Assembly (NCBI GenBank): GCA_026988585.1 | Contig: JALSKY010000309.1 | Location: forward strand, 1-30,018 | Source: Deltaproteobacteria bacterium | GTDB taxonomy: Bacteria; Desulfobacterota; Dissulfuribacteria; Dissulfuribacterales; QOAL01 | DNA length: 30,018 bases | Reading direction: 5' to 3' | Part shown: piece by piece, positions 17,011 to 25,169 of the stretch | Layout: each line of letters begins with the position of its first letter | Numbering within the stretch: position 1 is the stretch's first letter | Position numbers and translations under genes: made by a program | Notes under the pieces: model-generated | What the model was told of the DNA's origin: nothing | Database searches by the model: none | What the model saw: the letters and a program-made list of their open reading frames with translations, nothing else

Positions 17011-18375
17011 ATGATTGGAAGGCGATTGTTTACGATTTCATTATTATTCTCGCTCTGTTTCTATCTATCTTCAGCCCTGCCTCTTCTGGCAAAAGGCGGG
17101 CCCAAACCAGCACCACAACCCAAGGCCAAAACCCTTGAGGAACTGGCTGAGCGCTATGATTCTGAATCATGTGCAGAATGTCATGAGGAGATCTATGATC
17201 AATGGGAAAATTCCCTGCATGCCAGGTCCATTCTCGGCACTGGCAGAACAGCACCAACTATCCTTACTGCCATAGATAAAGGCTTGAAAAATTTTCCTTT
17301 TTCGGGAGTTAAGAAGGATGATGATATCACAGTTGAAAGTCTCATGTTCTGTGCCAAATGTCATCTTCCACAACTGGACGAGGCTACTGACGATGTTGCA
17401 AGAGAGATCGTAGCCACCATCAGGACCTGGCAAAAAGCCAATAAAGAAGGGAACGATGATCTTGCTGACGAGATGGAGGAGAAGATCGAGAGCCTGAATA
17501 TCGGCTGTATGGTTTGTCATAACAAAGTTGCTATCATTCACAAGTGGGCAGACGGCTATCCCCAGCCTGACACCGTATATGGCTCCCAGGAAGGAGAACA
17601 CGATCATCCTGATTTTGACAAAATGGCAAAGGCTCCGGCCATTGGAGAGTCCATCTTTTGCGGTCAGTGTCACGGCTTGGGTCCCAACTTCGAGCTGGAT
17701 GAACCATCTCAATGTGCCACTCTTTATGGAAGCTATCTCTATGCCTACATACCTGATGGGGGAAGCGAGTCATGCCAGGAATGTCACATGAAAAAATCTG
17801 GCCTTGGTCACGATATGGAGGCCTATCGCAGTGAAAATATGAGGAAGATGGCGATAGATGTTCATGTAGATTCCATGGCCTATTACTGGAGAAAGAATAA
17901 GGAGGAGGGTGTCATTCCCCTTGCTGTTGTCAAGATGGAGATTACAAACAAGGCCGGGCATGTAATCCCGGATGGGTGACCTACTCCCAACAGACTGGTC
18001 CTGGATGTGACCGGCACAATCAAAGAGAAGAATGGCAAGGAAAAGGTCGTTTTCAATGAGCAGAAGATATATATGCCCCATCCTGCCAGGTTCGGCAGGG
18101 GCAGGGAGATGGGACGCGGTCCGTATGAAAAGAGTGGGCTCTTGAGAGAGACCAGTCTTCCACCTCTAAGAACTGTTAAAGAGGAATTCGAGATTCCGTT
18201 TCCATATAAAAAGAGCAAGAAGAATGGCAAGCCGTGGCGTGAACTGGTATCTGATACCATGAATGTAGATATAAAACTCTGGTATGTGCCATTTGGGGAG
18301 TTTGATGGAAACGAGGTTCTCTTCTTTGAGGATAAACGGCCAGTCAAGCTCACAGGAGAATGGGTCTGGAGATAA
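17011..18375 (+). CDS. Periplasmic pentaheme cytochrome c, probable selenoprotein (in-frame UGA codon 323)
   Basis: Read through the TGA at 17977-17979, the frame is 454 residues. A signal peptide (about 1-28, LLFSLCFYLSSALPLLA) sends it to the periplasm. Five CXXCH heme sites are at 54 (CAECH), 114 (CAKCH), 166 (CMVCH), 217 (CGQCH) and 255 (CQECH). After the hemes, GHVIPDG-UGA-PTPNRLVLDV (317 onward) matches the GHxxPTGxPxxR motif of c554-like multiheme cytochromes, with the TGA in the single variable position. The frame then continues for 131 well-formed codons to TAA at 18373. Either the TGA encodes selenocysteine (Sec323) or the gene carries a nonsense mutation; the intact downstream frame, the SECIS-like hairpin and the proper terminator favour selenocysteine. 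Likely role: electron transfer in anaerobic respiration. Partner unknown. Confidence 0.8.
17977..18014 (+). promoter_or_regulatory. Candidate bacterial SECIS element following UGA
   Basis: Directly downstream of the in-frame TGA (17977-17979) the RNA can fold CUGGUC (17995-18000) against GACCGG (18009-18014), six pairs with one U-G, around the loop CUGGAUGU. The loop guanines at 18003-18004 lie 24-25 bases after the UGA, within the 16-37 base spacing known for bacterial SECIS elements; a C-G closure with a bulged U would leave UGGAU as loop. SelB recognises a G in such an apical loop. The stem is short, so folding alone is not proof. Confidence 0.5.
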
Positions 18376-18440
18376 CCGCCTGAGTTTCTAAGAGGCGTTT
18401 GGATCAGGCCGTATTGGATCCTTTTGAAATGGTGAATCCC

Positions 18441-18470
18441 GGGCCGGTAATAAAAGCCGGCCCCTTTTTT
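18441..18470 (+). terminator. Rho-independent terminator of the cytochrome gene
   Basis: GGGCCGG (18441-18447) pairs with CCGGCCC (18457-18463) around a 9-base A-rich loop and is followed by C and six T. It lies 66 bases after the TAA of the read-through frame, as expected if that stop is the true gene end. Confidence 0.85.
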
Positions 18471-18491
18471 GCCATGATAGGAATTGAAAAT

Positions 18492-18528
18492 AAAAAAGGA
18501 CAGGGAGTTGATGCCCCTGTCCTTTTTT
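18492..18528. terminator. Bidirectional terminator between cytochrome and adk
   Basis: A 14-bp perfect stem, AAAAAAGGACAGGG (18492-18505) against CCCTGTCCTTTTTT (18515-18528), with a 9-base loop. T runs exist on both strands, so it can stop adk transcription from the right and back up the terminator at 18441 from the left. It sits 21 bases after the adk stop. Confidence 0.85.
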
Positions 18529-18549
18529 GATGTTTTCTCTCTTTTTCTC

Positions 18550-19212
18550 TTACTTTCCGTTGCCCAGGGCCTGGAATATCCTGTCCCTTATCTCCTCTAC
18601 CGTGCCGACTCCATCGATACGGACATAATGAGGGGCATTGGGATCGCCTGTATCTTCCCAGTCCTTGTAAAAATCAACCAGAGGCTCGGTCTGTGCATGG
18701 TAGATCTCCAGACGTTTCCTGACAGTCTCTTCCTTGTCATCCTCCCTCTGCACAAGGGGTTCTCCGGTTACATCATCCTTGCCCTCTACCTTTGGGGGGT
18801 TGAAAATAACATGGTAGGTACGGCCGGATGGGAGATGTACCCGCCTTCCACTCATCCTTTTGATGATCTCTTCATCAGGAACAGCGATCTCTACCACATA
18901 ATCTATCTGGACTCCCGCCTCCTTCATGGCCTCTGCCTGAGGAATGGTTCTGGGAAAGCCATCGAAGAGGAAACCCTTCTCACAGTCAGGCTGTGTGATA
19001 CGCTCCTTGACCAGGCCGATGATCACATCATCCGGAACCAGTTCGCCTGCATCCATGTACTTTTTGGCCTCAAGACCGAGCTGAGTGCCCTCCTTGACTG
19101 CCTGTCTCAACATATCACCAGTGGATATCTGGGGAATGCCGTATTTCTCAGTAATGAATTTTGCCTGAGTACCCTTCCCTGCTCCTGGGCCGCCTAAAAG
19201 AATCAAACGCAT
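18550..19212 (-). CDS. adk: Adenylate kinase
   Basis: 220 residues. The P-loop GGPGAGKGT is at 7-15, followed by ISTGDMLR, the AMP-site FDGFPRTIPQAEAM and the long-form LID domain beginning GRRVHLPSGRTYHVIFNPP. The LID lacks the four zinc cysteines of Gram-positive enzymes, as usual in Gram-negatives. It interconverts AMP, ADP and ATP in the cytosol. ATG 19212 follows GGGAGGAG. It has its own promoter candidate and a strong terminator, so it is probably monocistronic. The usual ribosomal-protein neighbours (secY, map) are not present. Confidence 0.96.
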   Translation of the reverse strand: MRLILLGGPGAGKGTQAKFITEKYGIPQISTGDMLRQAVKEGTQLGLEAKKYMDAGELVPDDVIIGLVKERITQPDCEKGFLFDGFPRTIPQAEAMKEAGVQIDYVVEIAVPDEEIIKRMSGRRVHLPSGRTYHVIFNPPKVEGKDDVTGEPLVQREDDKEETVRKRLEIYHAQTEPLVDFYKDWEDTGDPNAPHYVRIDGVGTVEEIRDRIFQALGNGK

Positions 19213-19339
19213 CTTAAACTCCTCCCTTCATTTTTTCATTTGGCCAGGCGAGATGAATCTTGATTCATGGATACAGCACAAAAAACACCTTACTCAGGTA
19301 GTGGCTGAATCCAAAGCTGAACCTGACCTTTGGCTAAAA

Positions 19340-19367
19340 TTTATATGCCAATATTTGAAAAAAGCAA
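19340..19367 (-). promoter_or_regulatory. Candidate adk promoter
   Basis: On the reverse strand TTGCTT (19362-19367) and TATAAA (19340-19345) are separated by 16 bases. It lies between the end of the dihydrouridine synthase gene and adk, leaving a leader of about 120 bases in which I see no riboswitch. Confidence 0.5.
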
Positions 19368-19374
19368 ACACTTT

Positions 19375-20466
19375 TTATGAGTGCTGTCTCACTATACCAT
19401 GCTCCATGAAAAAGAATCGGGCAAATTTTACTGCATCATGGGTTGATCTTGCCTTCTGAACCCCGCTGGCAAGGGTATGTCCAAAAAGAAAGTTCCTTGA
19501 AAAATAATGGGTAAACTCCTTCAGCCTGCCCAATACCCTCTCCTCAGGGAACCGCTCTTTCAAATGGGTGAAGAGGGAGAAATAGATTTCAGCAAGATCA
19601 AACTCTTCCGGTTTGCTCCCATATTGAAAGACCTCTGAGGCTATTTCTGCCAGAAGCCACGGTTTCTGGACTGCTGCCCTGCCAACCATGAGCCCGGCCG
19701 CCCCTGAAAGCTGAAGGGCCTTTCTGGCAGCAGTTGGGGAATCAATACCGCCGTTTATAACATAAGGGATGTTGATGTATGAGAGCAGTTCTGCTGCCAA
19801 CTCCCAACTTGGAGGCCGTGAAAATGGTTCTCCTACAAAACGTGCATGCAGTGTCAGCAGATCCGCACCGCTTTGCTCCATGGCCTTACAGAAATCCACA
19901 AGCCATGACTTCTCAGAGAGCCGGTCCCATGACTTTTCCCTGAACAGCCTGATCTTCACCGTTACTGGATAGGGCGCGGCCTTTTTGAGCGTGGATACAA
20001 TGGCAGCAGCCTTTTCCTGCTGCAGCAGCAGGGCACAACCAGCCCCCCTGCGTCTTATCTGTGGAGCAGTGCATCCCATATTGATATCTATAGCCTGCGG
20101 GGCCAGTATGGGATTCTGTTCAGCCATCGCTCTTATAGCATCTACAGCAGGTTCAATTTCGTCTGGATCAGAGACCAAGAGCTGATATGCTAATGGATAC
20201 TCATCTTCTGTGCGAATCAGATATGGAGATATTGCAGGATTCTCATGGGGAAGGCTCCTTGCAGAGAGCATCTCCGAGAAGAGGAGGCCTGCCCCGCCAA
20301 ATCCTGTTACCAGCCTGCGAAAGGCACTGTGAGTCAAACCGGCCATTGGTGCCAGCAACAGAGGAGGTTTGATCTCCATACCAGCAATTTTTATGGTATG
20401 TTCGCTACCTGCCACCTCTGATTGACCTTTGAATTCCCGCGAGTTTTCTTTAATATCCTTAATCAA
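19375..20466 (-). CDS. tRNA-dihydrouridine synthase (DusB-like)
   Basis: Up to 363 residues. The FMN-binding TIM barrel begins PPLLLAPMAGLTHSAFRRL (about 34-52); the active site shows DINMGCTAPQIRRRGAGCALL with Cys132 as probable catalytic acid, where Thr replaces the usual Pro of GCP. TVKIRL, the LHAR substrate motif, NGGIDSP and LMVGRAAVQKPWLL complete the family pattern. It reduces uridines in the tRNA D-loop. The longest frame starts at TTG 20466 without a clear ribosome site; GTG 20418 or ATG 20379 (just before EIKPPLLLAP) could be the real start, so the first 20-29 residues are doubtful. Which Dus subtype it is cannot be settled by eye. Confidence 0.88.
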   Translation of the reverse strand: MIKDIKENSREFKGQSEVAGSEHTIKIAGMEIKPPLLLAPMAGLTHSAFRRLVTGFGGAGLLFSEMLSARSLPHENPAISPYLIRTEDEYPLAYQLLVSDPDEIEPAVDAIRAMAEQNPILAPQAIDINMGCTAPQIRRRGAGCALLLQQEKAAAIVSTLKKAAPYPVTVKIRLFREKSWDRLSEKSWLVDFCKAMEQSGADLLTLHARFVGEPFSRPPSWELAAELLSYINIPYVINGGIDSPTAARKALQLSGAAGLMVGRAAVQKPWLLAEIASEVFQYGSKPEEFDLAEIYFSLFTHLKERFPEERVLGRLKEFTHYFSRNFLFGHTLASGVQKARSTHDAVKFARFFFMEHGIVRQHS

Positions 20467-20490
20467 CTGACATCTCTCAAAATTCCAAAA

Positions 20491-20649
20491 CCTGAACGGT
20501 CAAGGTATGTCTGTATGCCACTTGCCTCCCAACTTGGAAGAGTTATAAGGGCTGAATCTATTGTACACCAACTAAAATAGTATAGCCTGCACAAGGCCTT
20601 TGAATAGTCAAATCTACCCAGAGATTATCCTGAAATCCTGAACGGTCAA
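20491..20649. repeat. 13-bp direct repeat pair CCTGAACGGTCAA
   Basis: Exact copies at 20491-20503 and 20637-20649, start-to-start distance 146 bases. Flanking bases do not match, so this is not a longer duplication. It could be a regulator half-site pair or chance. Confidence 0.5.
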
Positions 20650-20690
20650 TGAGATCTGAAAATAATTTTAAGATACCCTTAACAAACCCC

Positions 20691-20719
20691 TTGACATGAA
20701 TAAATGGACTATTTATTTT
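20691..20719 (+). promoter_or_regulatory. tRNA-Glu promoter
   Basis: TTGACA (20691-20696, perfect) and TATTTT (20714-20719) with an ideal 17-base spacer. Transcription would start near 20726, about 25 bases before the mature tRNA 5' end, leaving a short leader for RNase P to remove. Confidence 0.7.
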
Positions 20720-20750
20720 GTCTGCCACTTCTAAAAAATAAGTGCGCTGC

Positions 20751-20826
20751 GGTCCCATCGTCTAGCGGCCTAGGACGTCGGCCTCTCACGCCGAAAACAG
20801 GGGTTCGATTCCCCTTGGGACCGCCA
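20751..20826 (+). tRNA. tRNA-Glu (anticodon CUC), CCA encoded
   Basis: The acceptor arms GGTCCCA (20751-20757) and TGGGACC (20816-20822) pair fully, with G as discriminator and CCA encoded at 20824-20826. The anticodon stem CGGC/GCCG encloses the seven-base loop CTCTCAC, giving anticodon CTC at 20785-20787, which reads GAG. The T arm is GGGG-TTCGATT-CCCC. The D arm contains TAGCGGCCTAGGA, as in bacterial glutamate tRNAs. No terminator is evident after it. Confidence 0.95.
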
Positions 20827-20922
20827 TTTCTTCTTCTAACCACTCTTTTTTCACCCAGTAAAAATTCCAATCTCTATTTCTGCAGAGTTGCCGTAATCGT
20901 TTACACAATAGTTATCATCAGG

Positions 20923-20950
20923 TTGTCTCCTGGCCCATCTCGATTATAAT
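20923..20950 (+). promoter_or_regulatory. Promoter of the envelope operon
   Basis: TTGTCT (20923-20928) and a perfect TATAAT (20945-20950) with a 16-base spacer, about 35 bases before the first ATG of the long + operon. The leader would be about 30 bases and carries GGAGAAG (20971-20977) as ribosome site. Confidence 0.55.
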
Positions 20951-20985
20951 CAGCCTTATTCATCTTTGCTGGAGAAGAATCAACC

Positions 20986-22053
20986 ATGTTGCACGGTGAC
21001 AGAACCAACACGGCTGCCAGATATTATATTGTCTTTTTGGTTTTCACAATTTTGATAATTTCCATCTGCCCATTCCAGTATTCTTCTGACAACAAGGCTA
21101 TTGCCTTTTCCTCCATGCCCACTGCTCCCTCGCAAAAAACGGAGCATAAAATTCCCATGGAGAGATCTGCGAAAGACAGGTCTCCGGATGAGATCTCTGC
21201 AATAAAACGGGAGATCGTTATTCTAAATAGAGCCAGAGACAATCTGTTCAAAAAGGCAGAGCTTGAACAGGCTTCTAAGGGTACCCCTGCCCAAACTCCT
21301 CCTGACCCTAAGCTTTCAAAGGAGGATTCAGATTACGTTGCTCATCTAAACAGAAAAATCCATGGACTCTGTTCCCGTCTGGCTTCTCTTGCCGGGCCTG
21401 GAGCATTGACAGGCCTTCCCTGCCCCATGCCAACTGTTCCGGTGCTTTTGCCTGTCACTCCTCGGTATCAGTATGGAAAGGCATCTGTTACTGATGGCGG
21501 TTATTCAAGCCAAAATGACCGGACCAATATGGGAGATGCAGACAGAGAGCTCCAGGAATCTCTTGGTAGGTTTGATGATCTTCTCGCTGCTGAGCAGGAG
21601 AAGATAATGAGAGCCAGGCAAGGGGCAGAAACCAGTGGAGCTGGAACTGGCATGGGAGGCGGTACAGGTGGTGGATTTTCCTCACAAGACCATGGGGTTG
21701 GCAACGGGTATCAAGGCCAGAGAATCGGCCAGGAAGAGACGGCGGAGGACGGAAGCTTAGACCAACACAAGCAATATCCAGCGGGTGAACCTGGAGAAAA
21801 CCAGGAGGAAAAAACAGGTGCTTCAGATGGCAAGTGGACAGATAGAAATGGAACTCCTGGTCGTGGCGGACCTGAAAAGGGAGCGAGATCAGGGAAGTAT
21901 CAAGACAAAAGAAGGCCTTCAGGTATCCAGCAGGATGACGATATTGTTGCAAAGCAGCTTCGTAAGGCTGCTGAACAGGAGACCGATCCCGAGTTGAAAA
22001 AGAGACTCTGGGAAGAATACTGGAAATACAAGGGAGGTCAATCTGCACAATGA
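20986..22053 (+). CDS. Secreted or membrane-tethered Gly-rich protein with acidic C-terminal helix motif
   Basis: 355 residues from ATG 20986, behind GGAGAAG. A hydrophobic segment at about 13-30 acts as signal anchor or signal peptide. Next come a charged helical stretch (68-95, DEISAIKREIVILNRARDNL), a Pro-rich patch (140-160), a second helix (184-212) and a low-complexity Gly/Gln/Lys region (215-312). The C-terminus has a distinct helix, DDDIVAKQLRKAAEQETDP at 317-335, continuing to 350. I recall this type of C-terminal motif in uncharacterised proteobacterial proteins next to similar operons. It is the first gene of the operon. No enzymatic motif is visible; a structural or regulatory envelope role is inferred from its neighbours. 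Confidence 0.7.
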   Translation: MLHGDRTNTAARYYIVFLVFTILIISICPFQYSSDNKAIAFSSMPTAPSQKTEHKIPMERSAKDRSPDEISAIKREIVILNRARDNLFKKAELEQASKGTPAQTPPDPKLSKEDSDYVAHLNRKIHGLCSRLASLAGPGALTGLPCPMPTVPVLLPVTPRYQYGKASVTDGGYSSQNDRTNMGDADRELQESLGRFDDLLAAEQEKIMRARQGAETSGAGTGMGGGTGGGFSSQDHGVGNGYQGQRIGQEETAEDGSLDQHKQYPAGEPGENQEEKTGASDGKWTDRNGTPGRGGPEKGARSGKYQDKRRPSGIQQDDDIVAKQLRKAAEQETDPELKKRLWEEYWKYKGGQSAQ

Positions 22054-22113
22054 CCCATATCTGTTAATAAATTTATCGTAGATGAAAGCGGATAGACCAG
22101 CAGAGTAAAGTTT

Positions 22114-23556
22114 ATGGTTAAGAACAGCGCAATTCCAAATTTGCCTTTGGGCAGGGGCACCCTTTTGTCTCTTCTGATGCTGCTTTTTGCAACTGTTCTT
22201 TCTGGTTGTGCAGGTGGGTACAGGGTGAATATCCAACAGGATGTTCAGCCCCTTGCAGCAGACAGGGAAATTCCGGAACAGGACCTCCTTAACGTGGCCA
22301 TAGAGGTGTTTGATCCTGGCAGGTTGCCTGAAGATCCCAAAAAACGCGCAGGGCTTTCCCAGGAAATCAGACAGGCAGAGGCCCTTTTCTATCCGGTACA
22401 ACTCAAAAACACCCTGCAGCGATCAGGCTTCTGGGGTTCCATCTGGGTAGTCCCAAAGGCCGCTATCCAAAATAGATGGGATGATGAGAAGAAACAGGTG
22501 GAGGCCATTCATACATCCTTCGGGACTCCTGCCTCTTCCTCTTCGGCACAAGGGGCCATAGTCGCCCCTTCAGAAAATTCTGGAGAGGTAGCCGATCTGA
22601 TGGTTGCCGGCAGGATAGAATATTCCGATGGGGAAACACTCTCTCTCAGGATTAAGGCTGTGGACGCTTCCAACAGGGTCTGGCTTGATAAGATATATAC
22701 TGAGAAATCCCTTCCAACTGAGCGGGAAGAGGCAGAGTTAGGCCAAAAAGATGCATTTCAGGACCTGTTCAATGCCATATCAAACGATCTCATTACACAT
22801 AGACAGGCCTTAACCAGCAAGGATATCCAGATAATTCAGAAAATTGCCGAGATGCGATTTGCCAGGAGCATTGCCAGGAATCCCTTTGAGAGATACCTTT
22901 CTGCTGATCCTGAAAACAATACCCTGCAACTGAGGGGGTTGCCTGCAAAAGATGACCCCATGCTCAAACGTATCCAGGCTATAAGGGCAAGAGATGCCAT
23001 GCTCATGGATCTGCTCAGCAGCCACTATGACCTCTATTATACTGAGATCTTTACCCCTTACAAAGAATGGAGAAAAAACAGGGCGGAAGAACTGGCTGTA
23101 ATGCATGATCTGGAGAAACAGGCCTTCCGCAGACAGCTCCTTGGTTTTGCAGCAATTGCCGGTGCAATAGCCCTTGGAGCAGTCGGCGGTGAGGATGCTG
23201 TCAGAGTACTCGATCCCGTCAGGGATATAATGGTCATGGGAGGAGCCTATGCAATTTACAGCGGTCATCAGAAACGTGAAGAGGCCAAGCTGAACCGTGA
23301 AGTGATTGAGGAGTTAGGGGAATCCTTTGCATCTGATGCCCATCCGTTGGTGGTGGAGGTGAAAGGAGAAACCATCAAGCTAACAGGCAGTGCTGCACAG
23401 CAATACTCCCAATGGAAGACCCTCTTGAAGCGGATATATCGGGAGGAAACCGGCGGCCCCATAGATACCCTTCCGGTTATTATCGGCATTGAAGACCAGC
23501 AAATGGCAGAGAGTGATGGGGTAGCCGGGGAAGATCGTGGCCAAAACAGACCTTAG
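22114..23556 (+). CDS. Uncharacterised lipoprotein, 480 aa
   Basis: The leader ends in a lipobox VLSGC with the lipidated Cys at residue 32, so the mature protein is anchored in a membrane, probably the outer one (Ala-Gly-Gly follows Cys, no Asp at +2). Residues about 55-215 resemble lipoproteins that combine a query-like domain with VAGRIEYSDGETLSLRIKAVDASNRVWLDK. A helical region follows (235-340), then a short hydrophobic stretch LGFAAIAGAIALGAV (about 344-358), too short and Ala/Gly-rich to be a sure membrane helix. No ribosome site stands out before ATG 22114. Second gene of the operon, 60 bases after the first. Function unknown; likely an outer-membrane part of the same apparatus. Confidence 0.75.
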   Translation: MVKNSAIPNLPLGRGTLLSLLMLLFATVLSGCAGGYRVNIQQDVQPLAADREIPEQDLLNVAIEVFDPGRLPEDPKKRAGLSQEIRQAEALFYPVQLKNTLQRSGFWGSIWVVPKAAIQNRWDDEKKQVEAIHTSFGTPASSSSAQGAIVAPSENSGEVADLMVAGRIEYSDGETLSLRIKAVDASNRVWLDKIYTEKSLPTEREEAELGQKDAFQDLFNAISNDLITHRQALTSKDIQIIQKIAEMRFARSIARNPFERYLSADPENNTLQLRGLPAKDDPMLKRIQAIRARDAMLMDLLSSHYDLYYTEIFTPYKEWRKNRAEELAVMHDLEKQAFRRQLLGFAAIAGAIALGAVGGEDAVRVLDPVRDIMVMGGAYAIYSGHQKREEAKLNREVIEELGESFASDAHPLVVEVKGETIKLTGSAAQQYSQWKTLLKRIYREETGGPIDTLPVIIGIEDQQMAESDGVAGEDRGQNRP

Positions 23557-23566
23557 TTTCTAAAAT

Positions 23567-25117
23567 ATGCCAGGCTCTATTCCTCCATCCAAAACCCCGC
23601 CTGTGGAGCCTATCCCGCCAGGGAGAGGTGACAAAAGGAAAAAGAGAGCGCCTAATGTCGGTGTAATCCTGGCTGGCGTTGGAATTCTGCTACTCCTTGT
23701 TCTGGCCGGGTTGGTGGCATTCTGGTTGCCTGGTTCGACTCTTTCTGAACAGGAGAATGGCGGTCAAAAGGATCAGGTCTCACGGGCGATTCAGCATAAA
23801 ATTTCTTTTGAAGACCGAAACACAGCAGAATTACAGAAAGAAAGAACAGCCAATATTGAAGGTGGCATTGCTGCCCAGCCAGGTGAGCTTGTAACAGCCC
23901 TTACAACAGCAAAGAAGGAGTGGCTGAAGCTAAAGGCCAAGGCAGCACTTGAAAGGGTAGAGGCATGGCATCCCACAGGATTCAAGCAGGCTATTGAACT
24001 TGAGGCCCAGGCCCTCACTCAGGAAACCCATAAAAATTTTAAGGAATCAATTAAATTTTTCAAACTGGCTAAAGCGAGTTTAAGCAACATTATTAACAAA
24101 AAGGATGAACTGTTTAGCTCTTTGTTGAAGAGAGGCAACAGTGCGCTGGACAGGGGCAGCAGGCAGCAGGCAGAAGAGGCCTTTCAGAAAGCTCTGCTCA
24201 TCTATCCAGATAGCAAGAAGGCACAGAACTGTCTGAAAAGGGCTGCTACCATTGATGAGGTCAGGGCCCTTCTCCAGCAGGCAGCACAGCTAATGGAGAT
24301 TAAGGATTATCAGGGCGCATCCAGGGCAATTCAAAAGGCCCTGGCCATTGATCCTCTCTGTTCAAAGTGCGCTGAGCTGCAGAAGGCCGCCAGGTTTTCT
24401 GAGAAACAGCAGCTTTTCAGAAAAACTCTTGGCAAGGCCCTTGAACTATACTCTTCAGGAAGACTTGTTGCTGCGGAGCAGGCAGTTAAGGACGCCTTGT
24501 CACTCTTTCCCTCCGATTCTGAAGCCAGGACACTATTTCAACAGATTCAGCAGGAAAAAAGGGTTATACGTCTAAAAAATGCCTTAAACTCAGCCCAGAC
24601 AGCAGAAAAACAGGAGAATTTCGACAGGGCCATCAAATTTTATCAACAGGCCCTTTCAATGGATTCACATTCGGTTCAGGCCAAAAAGGGGTTGAACCGT
24701 GTCACTGAATTGAGATCACTTATGAAACAGCTCATAGATATCGTATCTGATCCACTTCGCTTATCTGAACCGGCGACTCTCACCAAAGCCAAGGAAACCA
24801 TCAAAAGGGGATCAGACCTGAAATATAGAGGCGCCACCGGACTCAGGTTCAACAGGGCCTTGGGTGAAGCAGAGCGCATGGTAAGGCTTGCCCGAAATCC
24901 GGTTCAGATCACCTTCAGCTCTGATGGCAAAACCAGTGTCACTATTCTCAGGATAGGCAGGCTGGGACAGTTTCACACCAGACAGATCGCCCTCTATCCT
25001 GGCAGATATACAGTGCTTGGTACAAGGCCAGGCTACGTAGATCAGCGCAAAGAGATAAAAATAGTACCAGGCAGCCCTCCGCTTCAGGTGAAGATTCGGT
25101 GTACCGATCCGGTTTAG
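23567..25117 (+). CDS. Membrane-anchored TPR protein with C-terminal PEGA-like domain
   Basis: 516 residues. A Pro-rich basic N-terminus (1-30) stays in the cytosol, one transmembrane helix spans 31-55 (GVILAGVGILLLLVLAGLVAFWL), and the rest faces the periplasm. Helical residues 110-180 lead to four TPR-like units near 187-220, 236-268, 286-318 and 342-375 (for example AEEAFQKALLIYPDSKKA and FDRAIKFYQQALSMDSHSV), which should bind a protein partner. Residues about 445-510 look like a PEGA-type beta domain (FHTRQIALYPGRYTVLGTRPGYVDQRKEIKI). It follows the lipoprotein stop by 10 bases. PEGA domains recur in the next gene, suggesting the two proteins share a ligand or scaffold, possibly peptidoglycan or the lipoprotein. 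Confidence 0.8.
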   Translation: MPGSIPPSKTPPVEPIPPGRGDKRKKRAPNVGVILAGVGILLLLVLAGLVAFWLPGSTLSEQENGGQKDQVSRAIQHKISFEDRNTAELQKERTANIEGGIAAQPGELVTALTTAKKEWLKLKAKAALERVEAWHPTGFKQAIELEAQALTQETHKNFKESIKFFKLAKASLSNIINKKDELFSSLLKRGNSALDRGSRQQAEEAFQKALLIYPDSKKAQNCLKRAATIDEVRALLQQAAQLMEIKDYQGASRAIQKALAIDPLCSKCAELQKAARFSEKQQLFRKTLGKALELYSSGRLVAAEQAVKDALSLFPSDSEARTLFQQIQQEKRVIRLKNALNSAQTAEKQENFDRAIKFYQQALSMDSHSVQAKKGLNRVTELRSLMKQLIDIVSDPLRLSEPATLTKAKETIKRGSDLKYRGATGLRFNRALGEAERMVRLARNPVQITFSSDGKTSVTILRIGRLGQFHTRQIALYPGRYTVLGTRPGYVDQRKEIKIVPGSPPLQVKIRCTDPV

Positions 25118-25169
25118 CGGTGCGGAAGTTGTCTGAACATTCAGTTTATGATCTTTACGACATGGTTTT

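Larger units (their letters stand above)
20467..20750. other. Intergenic region upstream of tRNA-Glu with a 13-bp direct repeat
   Basis: 284 bases with no supported gene. CCTGAACGGTCAA occurs twice in the same direction, at 20491-20503 and 20637-20649. The tRNA promoter is at the right end. Nothing else recognisable. Confidence 0.5.

Noticed and set aside
17980..18375. Separate 122-aa gene starting at ATG 18007
   Set aside because: It is in the same frame as the cytochrome, has no ribosome site, and its upstream codons PTPNRLVLDV continue the cytochrome motif. It is better read as the C-terminus behind a recoded UGA.
17011..18375. Cytochrome as a decayed pseudogene
   Set aside because: There is only one stop, no frameshift, intact hemes, a strong ribosome site and a clean terminator. 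It cannot be excluded without homologues, but it is the less likely reading.
20558..20758. Reverse 66-aa frame before tRNA-Glu
   Set aside because: It starts inside the tRNA gene, covers the tRNA promoter and has no ribosome site.
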